Positions 8,587 to 17,483 of a DNA stretch of 64,000 nt are shown here, in pieces. Where the stretch lies: contig CBINFS010000016.1 in assembly GCA_966250015.1 (NCBI GenBank), forward strand, positions 14,677 to 78,676. Reading direction: 5' to 3'. Within the stretch, counting starts at the first letter, position 1. Each line of letters starts with the position of its first letter. The notes beneath the pieces were generated by a model that searched no databases, was not told the origin of the DNA, and saw nothing but the letters and a program-made list of their open reading frames with translations. Made by a program: the position numbers and the translations under genes. This DNA is from CBINFS01 sp966250015. Lineage in GTDB: Bacteria > Bacteroidota > Rhodothermia > Rhodothermales > DASSAV01.

Positions 8587-9042
8587 ATGGTGTCGAAAGC
8601 CAGACTTCTGATTCTCGCTTTTTCCGTACTGTTGTTCCTTCCGGGTTGCGATTGGGTCGATGACACCCACGAGGCGCACGCTGATACAGAAGGATTTCAG
8701 ATAGTGGTGGACGGCCAGGTCGTCGTGCAATGGCGTGAGGGCGTCGTTACCGGCTCAGTTCCCCTCGAAATCCCGATAGGCCAGTCGCACCACCTCACGG
8801 TTCGATTCCTCGATCACGACGGGAAGGTCATCCCGGTCGACGAGATCGATTCTATTACCGTCATGTCGGTGGAAGTAGCTGATCCCACGCTGGTCGAGAT
8901 GGTGATGGATGACACGGATCCTTGGTCATTCGACCTCACGGGCATCGAGGCGGGCGACACCGAACTAAGCATCGGGCTCCGGCACGGTCCGGATCACTTC
9001 GACTTCACCCCGAGAGCGGTTTCTATACGAGTGGTGGCATGA
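8587..9042 (+). CDS. His/Asp-rich lipoprotein paired with a TonB receptor
   Basis: An SPII signal peptide ends in FLPGC, with the lipidated Cys at residue 21, so the 151-residue product is a lipoprotein. The mature start DWVDDTHEAHADTEGF and later GHDP-like spots (DHDGK, RHGPDHFDF) are rich in His and Asp. No family was recognised; the rest looks like beta-sandwich sequence. GGAGGG at 8575-8580 is a good RBS. The stop overlaps the receptor start as ATGA, so the two are translationally coupled. A periplasm-facing or surface metal-binding partner of the receptor is a plausible inference. Confidence 0.75.
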   Translation: MVSKARLLILAFSVLLFLPGCDWVDDTHEAHADTEGFQIVVDGQVVVQWREGVVTGSVPLEIPIGQSHHLTVRFLDHDGKVIPVDEIDSITVMSVEVADPTLVEMVMDDTDPWSFDLTGIEAGDTELSIGLRHGPDHFDFTPRAVSIRVVA

Positions 9043-11267
9043 AAAACGGATCGAAACGTACGCTGTTTTTTATCTGTTGTTTTGTGTTGTTGCCCTGTAT
9101 GCCGTCGGCTTTCGGACAAACCGCACCGGGCCACGGGATGCTCGTCGGCAACATCCGTGACAGGCACTCCGATGCGCCGGTGGGGTGGGCGCAAGTGCTG
9201 GTTGAAGGAGCCAACCGCTCAACGATGTCGGACGACGCCGGCCGATTCGAATTTCGCAACCTGACGGCAGGCGCCTACACGCTCAAGATATTCCGGATAG
9301 GCTACGAACCCTTCGAAGGGCGGGTCCACGTAGCCGCCGGTGATACGGTTACGATCCACGTTACGCTGTCGGATTCGCCGGTCGAAGCGGGAGACATCGT
9401 TGTAGAAGGGGAGAGGACATTCGGCAACGGATCCATCGGGCAGGCAGTCCTGACCGTCGAAGGTTCCTCGCTTCGGCGAAAGCTGGGTATCACGATAGCC
9501 GAAACGCTTGCTGGAGAGCCCGGAGTCGCCATGCGTTCGATGGGACCGGCGCCGGCAAGGCCCGTGCTTCGTGGTCTGAGCGGGGATCGTCTACTCGTCC
9601 TCGAGGACGGTGGGCGAACAGGAGACCTGTCGGCGACGTCCGCCGACCATGCGGTCGTCATTGAGCCCCTTACAGCCCGCCGCATCGAGATCGTTCGCGG
9701 GCCTTCCGCACTCGCGTACGGGCCGAATACCCTGGGCGGTGTCGTAAACGTCATTCATCAGCTCGTTCCGTCTTCCCGGCTGGACGACCCCGTCGTGGAC
9801 GTTTCCTTCCAGGGGGAATCGGTTAACCGAGCGGTTTCGACGGGCTTGACCGCCCTGGCTCCGGTCGGGCCCCTCGTCGTGAACGTGGAAGGCAGCCTCC
9901 GCGAAACGCAGGACCTGAATACACCGGTCGGATTGCTGCGTAACTCGTCGATTTCGACGTACAATGCATCCGTCGGCGCCAGCCGGATAGGACTGCACGG
10001 CTACGCCGGTATCGCCGCCACCTATTACCAGTCCGAATACGGAATCCCCGGCGGTTTCGTCGGTGCGCATCCCGAAGGGGTGACCGTCAGGCTCGATCGT
10101 AAACAGCTCATCGCAAAGGGGGAGTACGTTGGCCACTCTCCTCTGATTCAACGATTCGAAGGCAACGCGCGCTTCTCCCGCTACTTCCATCAAGAGTTCG
10201 AATCCAGTGGTGCGCTCGGCGTTGAGTTTGGTACGTTGACTTACAGCACCACACTTCTCGCGCACACCAGACCGCAGGGGGTGTTGCGATCAGGTGCGAT
10301 CGGACTCTCGGGCGAATACCGCCATTTTGTGTCGGGAGGCCTTTACTTCACGCCCACGACGCAGGAAGCATCCGCTGCAGCGTTTGTTTACCAGCAAGCT
10401 TCATTGGGCCGTTTGAACCTCGAAGCAGGGTTGCGGTACGACGTCCGAACCGTAATGCCGGAGGAAGAGGAGGAGTCCCACGTGATCGGCCGGATACGAC
10501 GGCGCTCCTTCAAAGGCTTGTCGGCCTCGATCGGTGGGACCTGGTTTCAGAGCAGCCGGCTCGCACTTGGTGTTGCGATGATGTATTCCCTGCGGCTTCC
10601 TGTAATCGAGGAGCTGTTCTCCGAAGGTCCACACCTGGCCGCCTATTCGTTCGAAATAGGCAATCCAGACCTTGAGGAGGAGCGAGGATACGGCGTCGAG
10701 TTATCGTTGGCCTATACCGGCTCCCAGGGAAAGGGGTCCGTCACGGTCTTTCGAAATCTCATCGACGGATACATCTATCCTCGCAACACAGGTGAGCTTA
10801 ACTACAGAACTTTACTGCCGATATATCAATTTTCCGGGATGGATGCCGTCATGTCCGGTTTTGAGCTGACGGCGGAGTGGCGCCTGAACCATCACATCTC
10901 CGCGGGTGGGAATGTGAGTTACGTCAGGGGTACGTTACGAGACTTGGGCCTTCCCCTTCCATGGATGCCGCCGCTGACCGGAAAAATGTCTGTTCGATAC
11001 CACAGAAACCCGTTTGGGCTGGAGGTCGGGATGCGCACTGCCGCTGGACAGGAGCGTACGGGAGAGTTTGAGGATCCAACTGATCCTTACCGCGTCTTTG
11101 ATCTGGGCGCGCAATACCATTTTACCACCGGAAGATTCCTCCACACGATCGACTTCGGCGTGGAGAACGCTTTCGATGCCACCTATCGGGATCACCTCTC
11201 CCGCGTAAAGGCTGTAATGCCCGAGCCGGGACGCAACGTCAAGCTGCTCTACAAAGTCTACTTCTGA
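9039..11267 (+). CDS. TonB-dependent receptor, ZnuD-like (probable metal uptake)
   Basis: Outer-membrane receptor of 742 residues from the ATG at 9039, which overlaps the lipoprotein stop and begins a clear signal peptide (KRTLFFICCFVLLP). Residues 32-110 form a carboxypeptidase-regulatory-like domain. The plug at about 125-240 has PARPVLRGLSGDRLLVLEDG, SADHAV and ERIVRGPSALAYG-like motifs that resemble ZnuD zinc receptors and relatives. The barrel ends in the aromatic LLYKVYF. An upstream in-frame ATG at 8922 lies inside the lipoprotein gene and gives no signal peptide, so I reject it. The substrate is inferred from the plug motifs and the Cys/His-rich neighbours; zinc or another divalent metal is likely. 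Confidence 0.9.
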   Translation: MKNGSKRTLFFICCFVLLPCMPSAFGQTAPGHGMLVGNIRDRHSDAPVGWAQVLVEGANRSTMSDDAGRFEFRNLTAGAYTLKIFRIGYEPFEGRVHVAAGDTVTIHVTLSDSPVEAGDIVVEGERTFGNGSIGQAVLTVEGSSLRRKLGITIAETLAGEPGVAMRSMGPAPARPVLRGLSGDRLLVLEDGGRTGDLSATSADHAVVIEPLTARRIEIVRGPSALAYGPNTLGGVVNVIHQLVPSSRLDDPVVDVSFQGESVNRAVSTGLTALAPVGPLVVNVEGSLRETQDLNTPVGLLRNSSISTYNASVGASRIGLHGYAGIAATYYQSEYGIPGGFVGAHPEGVTVRLDRKQLIAKGEYVGHSPLIQRFEGNARFSRYFHQEFESSGALGVEFGTLTYSTTLLAHTRPQGVLRSGAIGLSGEYRHFVSGGLYFTPTTQEASAAAFVYQQASLGRLNLEAGLRYDVRTVMPEEEEESHVIGRIRRRSFKGLSASIGGTWFQSSRLALGVAMMYSLRLPVIEELFSEGPHLAAYSFEIGNPDLEEERGYGVELSLAYTGSQGKGSVTVFRNLIDGYIYPRNTGELNYRTLLPIYQFSGMDAVMSGFELTAEWRLNHHISAGGNVSYVRGTLRDLGLPLPWMPPLTGKMSVRYHRNPFGLEVGMRTAAGQERTGEFEDPTDPYRVFDLGAQYHFTTGRFLHTIDFGVENAFDATYRDHLSRVKAVMPEPGRNVKLLYKVYF

Positions 11268-11364
11268 GCTTCATATAAAGAAGCGTTGAGGGATTTTGGA
11301 TGGGCAAACTTATTGGATATATTCCGTTTCAAGATCGTTGAACATGTAACGCGATTGAATCGTG

Positions 11365-12603
11365 ATGGTAATTTCGTGCGTGAAGCGTACTGTTCAGTCA
11401 GTACTCCTCTTCCTCGTCGTAGTCAACGCCGCTTTCGTTTCCGCTCAACCGCTGGACCTGATACTGCCCACGTCGAATCGCGCCCTTCTGGAAGACGATG
11501 GCCCGGCCTTTTATCAGTTCACCGATCGGTACTTTAAAGGGAAGCGCTCCCATCCCTGGGAAGGAGGGCAATACGGTTTCGTGAGAAATCAGGTAGAAAC
11601 GCAGGAGGGGGTTGTCTTCACGCGTTTCCACGAGGGAGTTGACATCAAACCCCTGTACCGGGACCGTCGGGGCGAGCCGCTCGACACCGTTCGGGCGATC
11701 GATGATGGTGTCGTCGTTTATGTCAATCCCGTTGCACGCGCCTCCACGTACGGCATCTACGTGGTGGTGGAGCACATCTGGAGTGGATCACCGTTTTACA
11801 GCCTCTATGCCCACCTCGGGGACGCCTACGTGCGGAAAGGGCAGCGCGTCCGTCAGGGGGATCGGCTCGGACGCATGGGCTATACCGGGAGGGGGATCGA
11901 TAAGCGGCGGGCGCACGTCCACTTCGAGATCAACATGCTCCTCAATCGAGAGTTCGATGCTTGGCACGACCGCCATTACAAGCGATCGGATAAAAACGAG
12001 CACGGCATCTTCAACGGTGTGAACATGGCTGGTCTGGACGTCGCTGCCCTGTACCTGGCGTTACGCGATAACCCTACCCTTACGATCGAGCAGTTCCTGT
12101 GGAGCCAGGAGATTTACTTTACGGTCATCGCACCCATCTCGTATCCAATGGATCTCTTGTACCGGTATCCGTGGTTATCCAGACGGGGTTACAAGCCGGA
12201 TGCACCATCCGTCGAAATAAGTCTGACCCGCTCGGGATTGCCTGTTCGAGTGGAATCCACTTACCGGAGGGTGCCCGAGGCTGTGGTGTCTAAGGTAAAA
12301 CGGTCAAACGTTCCATATCAGCTCATTTCAAACAGCCTGTTGACCGGTTCGTATGGAGATTGCTCGCTCTCCAAAAAGGGTCATGAATACATCGAGCTCC
12401 TGGCGATGGAAACCCGCCCCGACCCGAAAGAGCTCGAGGTGCTTCGAACTCCCGGCCCCCCGGCAAAGGTGCCCGTAAAAGAAGTGGTCTCCGTAACGGA
12501 GGCCACGCACGCCATCGTCTATTCAGACGAGAGCTCGGAGGACGACAGGTCGTCCGGGGGCGATTCGGATAACGGCTCATCGAACGAGGTCGAGCGGTGG
12601 TAG
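11365..12603 (+). CDS. M23-family metallopeptidase (murein hydrolase type)
   Basis: A secreted protein of 412 residues. A signal peptide (QSVLLFLVVVNAAFVSA) precedes an M23/LytM domain at about residues 80-190. The zinc ligands appear as HEGVD (His and Asp near 89-93) and the HVH pair in RAHVHFE (near 184-186), with the catalytic His in YAHLG (near 150). Such enzymes cut peptide cross-links of peptidoglycan. About 200 residues after the domain match nothing I know and end in a Ser/Asp/Glu-rich tail. GTG at 11362 is an alternative start one codon earlier. Confidence 0.88.
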   Translation: MVISCVKRTVQSVLLFLVVVNAAFVSAQPLDLILPTSNRALLEDDGPAFYQFTDRYFKGKRSHPWEGGQYGFVRNQVETQEGVVFTRFHEGVDIKPLYRDRRGEPLDTVRAIDDGVVVYVNPVARASTYGIYVVVEHIWSGSPFYSLYAHLGDAYVRKGQRVRQGDRLGRMGYTGRGIDKRRAHVHFEINMLLNREFDAWHDRHYKRSDKNEHGIFNGVNMAGLDVAALYLALRDNPTLTIEQFLWSQEIYFTVIAPISYPMDLLYRYPWLSRRGYKPDAPSVEISLTRSGLPVRVESTYRRVPEAVVSKVKRSNVPYQLISNSLLTGSYGDCSLSKKGHEYIELLAMETRPDPKELEVLRTPGPPAKVPVKEVVSVTEATHAIVYSDESSEDDRSSGGDSDNGSSNEVERW

Positions 12604-12625
12604 CCGGCTATCCCTGGAAAAGTAT

Positions 12626-13354
12626 TCACGCAGGCGTTCGCCCCTTATACAGAGACGCTATCCCGAACGTCAGCGGTTTTTGGCGAAGATCGGTAAACCC
12701 AGCCACCTTCATCTCACTCAAAAAGGCATCGCCGTCCGGGAATGCAGCGACCGAATCTGGTAGGTAACGGTAAGCCCCGTCGTTTTTCGAAACCGCATTG
12801 CCGATTCTAGGCAATACGTGTTTCGAATAGAGCTGGTAGAGCTGTTTGACTGGAAAAGCCCGCGGATGGCTGAATTCGAGGACCACGAGGGTACCTCCCG
12901 GCTTAAGCACACGAGCGATCTCTGACAGGCCTTTCCGGAGGTTTTCGAAATTACGGACGCCAAAAGCGACGAGTGCCGCGTCGAACTGTTTGTCCGAGAA
13001 GGGCAACCGCTCCGAGTCACCCCGGCGTAGTTGAATCCGGTCGGTTTCCCCAAGCTTCTCGACTTTCTGCCGCCCTATTTTTAGCATCTCCTCCGACAGG
13101 TCGACCCCGACGATCTTTTTCGGATCGAGGGCGAGTGCTTCGATGGCGAGGTCGGCGGTGCCGGTTGCGACGTCTAAGATCCGTTTTGGGCTCTCCTCGC
13201 GTAGCATTTCCACCGCCTTACGACGCCAGCTCCGGTCGATCCCCAGGCTGAGTATGCGATTGAGCAGATCGTAACGCGGCGCAATCGCGTCGAACATTTC
13301 CTCGACCTGTTGCTTTTTCCCTTCAACCTCGCCAATGGGCGGATAATTTTTCAT
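12626..13354 (-). CDS. menG: Demethylmenaquinone methyltransferase
   Basis: UbiE/MenG family, 242 residues, the typical length. The SAM-binding motif I is ILDVATGTADLAIEAL, and the family signature VAFGVRNFENLRKGLSE and VVLEFSHPR are both present. It methylates demethylmenaquinone in the last step of menaquinone synthesis; a ubiquinone role is less likely in this type of bacterium. Its end faces the end of the M23 gene 22 bases away. DUF1460 and Aat genes lie upstream on the same strand. Confidence 0.93.
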   Translation of the reverse strand: MKNYPPIGEVEGKKQQVEEMFDAIAPRYDLLNRILSLGIDRSWRRKAVEMLREESPKRILDVATGTADLAIEALALDPKKIVGVDLSEEMLKIGRQKVEKLGETDRIQLRRGDSERLPFSDKQFDAALVAFGVRNFENLRKGLSEIARVLKPGGTLVVLEFSHPRAFPVKQLYQLYSKHVLPRIGNAVSKNDGAYRYLPDSVAAFPDGDAFLSEMKVAGFTDLRQKPLTFGIASLYKGRTPA

Positions 13355-13401
13355 GTGTGCTGAATGTCGGCTGTTCCTCGAAAACAGTTAAAAAATCGTA
13401 T

Positions 13402-14322
13402 TTAATCTTGAAGGGGGCGCGCTACGAAAATGCCGATCACCCCCCGGTTGCCTTCGACGTACTCCTGAAGGTCCGGCGAGACCTTTACACCGCCGGACGT
13501 CGACGCATGTAGCAGGCCTTTGCCCCGACCGGTGTCGTAAACGAGACCGGTGTGGGTGACGTCGAGCCCTTCCATGCGAGCTGTCGTCGCGATGATGTCG
13601 CCTGCCTGAAGCTTATCGTACGCCGATCGAATGCGGTCCTGCGGGATGTAATACAGATCGACTTCGCCAAGGCGCCGCTCCGCCTGCTGAATGCATTCGA
13701 ACAGGCTGTCGTTCGAAACCAGACGGGGATAGCTTGCCCTGTTCTTGGTCATGAAGTTGATCGTCCGGTCGAACGGAATTCCGCCAATCATCTCGGTGAC
13801 GTCTTCAACGTGGCCGCGTTTTTCGTTGTCGTGTATCCAGTCGGTAAAATAATGCAGGCGGCTGCAATACCCGTCCATCACGCCACCCCGGTACCGGAGG
13901 CGCATGACGTTTTTTGCGAACGTATCGTACGAGTAATCCTCTTCCAGAATCCCGTACGCCATTGCCAGGGCGGTTTCCACGAAGGTCACGCAGTCGAATC
14001 CGTCGAGCCTGCAAATCAGGGTTTCTTCAGCGGGTTCGTCGAGCATACCGGCTACGTACGGCTTACCGCGGAACTGTAAGCCGATCTCCTGCATGATTTC
14101 GCCGATCGGCCGTTCGTGGAGATTGTTCTCGCGTGCATATTCCATCACCTCTGCAAAGAGGCGTGCCGATTCGGGATCCGGTTCGGGAATGTGAAGACCG
14201 GCTGGAACGCCCGGAATGGTGTCCGTCCGGCTCGATTCTGGCGCAATGGTGTCGGTCGAGTCGGCCCGGCAGCCCGTCGTCACAAACAACAGCAACACGA
14301 ACGCCATTAGGGTTTTTTTCAT
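13402..14322 (-). CDS. DUF1460 lipoprotein (putative cell-wall amidase-like)
   Basis: The lipobox VTTGC gives a lipidated Cys at about residue 18, so this is a lipoprotein of 306 residues. GFDCVTFVETALAM near residues 109-122 is the DUF1460 signature with the predicted catalytic Cys. A matching His lies in the segment LDVTHTGLVY, in the arrangement of NlpC/P60-like and N-acetylmuramoyl-alanine amidase-like enzymes. The substrate is probably a muropeptide; this is inferred from the family. It precedes menG and follows aat closely (12 bases). GTG at 14325 is an alternative start. Confidence 0.85.
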   Translation of the reverse strand: MKKTLMAFVLLLFVTTGCRADSTDTIAPESSRTDTIPGVPAGLHIPEPDPESARLFAEVMEYARENNLHERPIGEIMQEIGLQFRGKPYVAGMLDEPAEETLICRLDGFDCVTFVETALAMAYGILEEDYSYDTFAKNVMRLRYRGGVMDGYCSRLHYFTDWIHDNEKRGHVEDVTEMIGGIPFDRTINFMTKNRASYPRLVSNDSLFECIQQAERRLGEVDLYYIPQDRIRSAYDKLQAGDIIATTARMEGLDVTHTGLVYDTGRGKGLLHASTSGGVKVSPDLQEYVEGNRGVIGIFVARPLQD

Positions 14323-14334
14323 CACGCAGTGTAT

Positions 14335-14922
14335 TTAACCATTCCAGCTTGCCTGAACTTTAAGCGCTTCTCTCAGGCGTCTTTTGTACTCAATCCGTGG
14401 TATCTCGATCAAACCGAATTGTTCGAGGTGTGGTGTTGAATACTGCGTATCCAGCAGGACGAAGCCATTTTCCCTCAAACGTCTGACGAGATGTACCAGC
14501 GCTACCTTCGAGGCGTCACGAACCCGGTGAAACATGGATTCACCGAAAAAAGCTCCACCCAGTGCAACCCCATAGAGTCCTCCGACCAGCGTACCCTCCT
14601 GATAACATTCGATGCTGTGGGCATAGCCGGCATCGTGCAACTCGGTATAGACCCTAATGATCTCCTCTGAAATCCACGTACTTCTTCGATCGGCGCATGC
14701 CCGGATGACTTCTTCAAATGCACGATCGGAGACCACCTCGAACCGCCCCTGGCGAACGAGCTTCGCAAGATTCCGCGACACGTGAAAGGATTCGAGCGGC
14801 AAAATGGCGCGAGGGTCGGGATCGTACCAGAAAATCTCTTTCCCCCGTATCGACTCCGCCATCGGGAAATACCCGTGCCGGTACCCGTACAGCACGAGCT
14901 CGGGTGTTAGCCTTTCCTCCAT
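14335..14922 (-). CDS. aat: Leucyl/phenylalanyl-tRNA-protein transferase
   Basis: This enzyme adds Leu or Phe from tRNA to proteins with N-terminal Arg or Lys, marking them for ClpAP degradation by the N-end rule. Family motifs are clear: ELVLYGYRHGYFPMAE at the start, FWYDPDPRAILPL, then YAHSIECYQ, GGLYGVALGGAFFGESMF and LLDTQYSTPHLEQFG. The 195 residues are somewhat shorter than the E. coli enzyme, with the difference at both ends. It is divergent from the biotin carrier gene. Confidence 0.95.
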   Translation of the reverse strand: MEERLTPELVLYGYRHGYFPMAESIRGKEIFWYDPDPRAILPLESFHVSRNLAKLVRQGRFEVVSDRAFEEVIRACADRRSTWISEEIIRVYTELHDAGYAHSIECYQEGTLVGGLYGVALGGAFFGESMFHRVRDASKVALVHLVRRLRENGFVLLDTQYSTPHLEQFGLIEIPRIEYKRRLREALKVQASWNG

Positions 14923-15031
14923 CTTTATTGAAAGATGATTTTTTGATGAACCGAGGCGGTTCTCGGACGTTCGAGGGGTTGGTAAAGCGACGCACCCCGG
15001 TTGTGCAGGGGACCACCAGACTGGCGAGCAG

Positions 15032-15550
15032 ATGAAACCGGAGAAGACGTCATTTCAGGTTCAGGTCGGAACACGTACCTTTCGTGTGGTGTTGCGAGAC
15101 GGACTATTGTATCTGGATGACGAGGCTTACCAGTATTCACTCGAACCGGTTTCAGAGCATTATTATCTTCTGCTGTTGAATGGCCGAAGTGTTCCGGTAT
15201 TTCTTGAACCGAGTTCGAACGGGGTATTACGGCTGACGGTTGGCGGAAGACGTGCGGACGTACGCGTACAGAACGAAAAAGATCAACTGCTAAACGTTCT
15301 GGGTAGCCCTAACGGGAAACCGGAGAAAACCTGTGAAGTGCGAGCGCCGATGTCGGGCCTGGTCCACTCGGTGGCTGTAAAGCCGGGGGAAGTGGTCGAA
15401 GCGGGTGACGGTCTCGTCGTCCTGGAAGCCATGAAAATGGAAAACGAACTCCGTGCTCCTGTTGGCGGTATTGTGAAGCGGATCAACATTCGGGAAGGAG
15501 ACACGGTTAGTAAAAATGACCTCTTGATCGAGCTGGAATCCGCGACGTGA
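15032..15550 (+). CDS. Biotin/lipoyl attachment protein (biotin carboxyl carrier type)
   Basis: Of 172 residues, the C-terminal 70 form a biotinyl domain with the AMKMEN motif; Lys135 is the predicted biotinylated residue. The N-terminal half is a beta-rich region like that in acyl-CoA carboxylase carrier subunits. Family members carry CO2 between a biotin carboxylase and a carboxyltransferase. Neither partner lies in the window, which is unusual. The stop overlaps the GTG start of the next gene (GTGA), implying coupling to the SDR protein. Confidence 0.88.
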   Translation: MKPEKTSFQVQVGTRTFRVVLRDGLLYLDDEAYQYSLEPVSEHYYLLLLNGRSVPVFLEPSSNGVLRLTVGGRRADVRVQNEKDQLLNVLGSPNGKPEKTCEVRAPMSGLVHSVAVKPGEVVEAGDGLVVLEAMKMENELRAPVGGIVKRINIREGDTVSKNDLLIELESAT

Positions 15551-16527
15551 AGGTACTTGTAACCGGCGCAACCGGTTTATTGGGATCGGTATTGACACGC
15601 AGGCTCGTCGAGAGCGGCCATTCCGTGTATATCCTTCGCCGTCCGACCTCCAGGCTCGACCTTCTTGGAGACGTCGCCGACCAAGTCGAGCACAGGTTAG
15701 GGGACGTACTCGATGCCGACAGCCTCCTCGCTGCCATGCAGGACGTCGAGGTGGTCTACCATACGGCCGGGTTTTTGGGATTTGGTCCGGGGACTCGAGA
15801 CCTCGTGTACCGCATCAACGTCGAGGGCACCCGAAACGTCGTTAACGCCGCGCTTACGTCCGGGATAAGCAGACTCGTCGCAACGTCGAGTATGGCAGCG
15901 TTCGGCCGACCGGAGGATCCGACCGACCTGATCGACGAGGACTCCCAGTGGCATGCCTCAAAAAACAATTCTCCTTACGCCCGATCAAAATACCTGGCCG
16001 AGCTTGAGGTTCATCGCGGGATCGGAGAAGGACTGGACGCCGTCATCGTTAATCCTGCCCTCATCTTCGGTTCCGGGCGGCCGGGCGAAAATACGCGCCA
16101 GATTATCGACGCGGTTCGGCAGCGTAAGATACCGGCCTATCCTCCGGGCGGCACGAACGTCGTTGACGTGCTGGACGTAGCCGACGGCCACATCGCCGCC
16201 ATGGAATCGGGTCGTACCGGCGAGCGGTATTTTTTGGGAAGCGAAAACCTGTCGTGGCAGGCCATTATGGCTGAGCTGGCTGATGCGTTCGGTGTGCCGC
16301 CTCCGAGACGTAAAGCAAGGGCCGGACTTATGCTTCTGGCGGCCTACCTTTCGGAAGCGTCTGGGGCAATTTTCAGGTTTCAGCCGCGCCTGACGCTGGA
16401 TACCGCCCGTTCGGCGGTTCACTTCTACCGGTACGACAACCGGAAAGCTGTGGAGGAGCTGAGCTGCACATTCCGCCCGTTCCGGGAGACGGCGCGCCGG
16501 ATTGCCGCAGAATTGTCTGATGGGTGA
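15547..16527 (+). CDS. NAD(P)-dependent epimerase/dehydratase family protein (extended SDR)
   Basis: Extended SDR protein of 326 residues. The N-terminal Rossmann motif is VTGATGLLGSVL (residues 4-15), and the catalytic Tyr and Lys sit in SPYARSKYLAE near residue 145. It resembles dihydroflavonol-reductase-like and sterol-dehydrogenase-like members, but the substrate cannot be read from the sequence. GTG start overlaps the stop of the biotin carrier gene. It converges on the partner-switching module. Confidence 0.85.
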   Translation: MKVLVTGATGLLGSVLTRRLVESGHSVYILRRPTSRLDLLGDVADQVEHRLGDVLDADSLLAAMQDVEVVYHTAGFLGFGPGTRDLVYRINVEGTRNVVNAALTSGISRLVATSSMAAFGRPEDPTDLIDEDSQWHASKNNSPYARSKYLAELEVHRGIGEGLDAVIVNPALIFGSGRPGENTRQIIDAVRQRKIPAYPPGGTNVVDVLDVADGHIAAMESGRTGERYFLGSENLSWQAIMAELADAFGVPPPRRKARAGLMLLAAYLSEASGAIFRFQPRLTLDTARSAVHFYRYDNRKAVEELSCTFRPFRETARRIAAELSDG

Positions 16528-16552
16528 AAGGCCTGTGGATGGGTGGCTATTG

Positions 16553-17005
16553 CTACAGGTTGCCGTCGCCGTTGTACCGTTCGGGTGAAAGGCGGAATTT
16601 CGTCAGTCTCACTTCGTTGACCTTCCCCTGAGAGCGGTATTCGACCTGGTCCATGAGCTGACGGATGATGTGGACGCCGTAGCCTCCGGCACGGCGCTTT
16701 TTGATGGATTCGAGGATGTTCGGGGCTACGTACTTGCTTGGATCAAAGCGGCGGCCTTCGTCTCTGATTCTGACCGTAAACCGATCGGGTGCGATGATCA
16801 CGGCGAGATCAATGTTGTGGTGGGAGTCGCCCTGATAGGCATGCTTGATGATGTTCGTGCAGGCCTCGTCCACAGCGATTTTAAGCTTTTCGACGGCGTC
16901 GTCGGGGAGGTTTGCCGCCTGTGCATGCTTCTCCACGAACCGGCGCACATCCTCCAGGTAACGCGTCGAGCTTGGAATTTTTATTTTATGTTCGGAACGA
17001 GCCAC
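16553..17005 (-). CDS. Serine-protein kinase / anti-sigma factor, RsbW-like HATPase
   Basis: A stand-alone GHKL ATPase of 150 residues. The N box is DEACTNIIKHAY (E47, N51), the G1 box is DEGRRFDP (82-89) and the G2 box is GGYGVHIIR (107-115). RsbW/SpoIIAB-like proteins phosphorylate a STAS antagonist and otherwise hold a sigma factor or other target. Here it is the last gene of a three-gene set with the STAS protein and the phosphatase. No sigma factor is adjacent, so the target may be something else. GTG start. Confidence 0.88.
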   Translation of the reverse strand: MARSEHKIKIPSSTRYLEDVRRFVEKHAQAANLPDDAVEKLKIAVDEACTNIIKHAYQGDSHHNIDLAVIIAPDRFTVRIRDEGRRFDPSKYVAPNILESIKKRRAGGYGVHIIRQLMDQVEYRSQGKVNEVRLTKFRLSPERYNGDGNL

Positions 17006-17060
17006 GGACAGTCACACAGATCAAAAGGAGAGTGAGCGGTACCCGGTGTATTTACCTGAC

Positions 17061-17423
17061 TCAATCATTGGTGCCGTTTTTTTGAAAATTGGCGAACGCC
17101 TCGTCTTCGGTCGCCACGATGTCGAATAGCATCGGAAAGCCGAGAAGGTCGAAAACGTTGTAGACTTTAGGCTGAAGGGACGCAATTTTGATGTCGCCTC
17201 CATTCTCCCGCACTTCCTCGATGTACGCCATAAACACGCCCAGGCCTGCACTCGAGATGTACTGCAAATTCTCGCCGTTCACGATGATCTGATGGTTCTG
17301 CTCCTGCTGGCACTTCTGAATAGCCGCCTCGAGTTCTGAGGCCGTGTGGGCGTCCAGCTCGCCTTTCAACTCGAGAACGGTTACCTGTCCTCGGGAGCGA
17401 AACCCAACCGAAAAATTGCTCAT
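17061..17423 (-). CDS. STAS-domain anti-sigma factor antagonist, RsbV-like
   Basis: A single STAS domain of 120 residues. The conserved segment ISSAGLGVF places Ser58 at the phospho-acceptor position; the usual Asp before it is Ser57. When unphosphorylated, such proteins capture the RsbW-type kinase and free its target. It lies between the HATPase gene (55-base gap) and the phosphatase gene (60-base gap) on the same strand. Confidence 0.9.
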   Translation of the reverse strand: MSNFSVGFRSRGQVTVLELKGELDAHTASELEAAIQKCQQEQNHQIIVNGENLQYISSAGLGVFMAYIEEVRENGGDIKIASLQPKVYNVFDLLGFPMLFDIVATEDEAFANFQKNGTND

Positions 17424-17483
17424 GGATTTTTTTGATCGCGTTTAGCTGCTATTCCTTCTAAGTTTCTATGGATTAGTTAGGGG

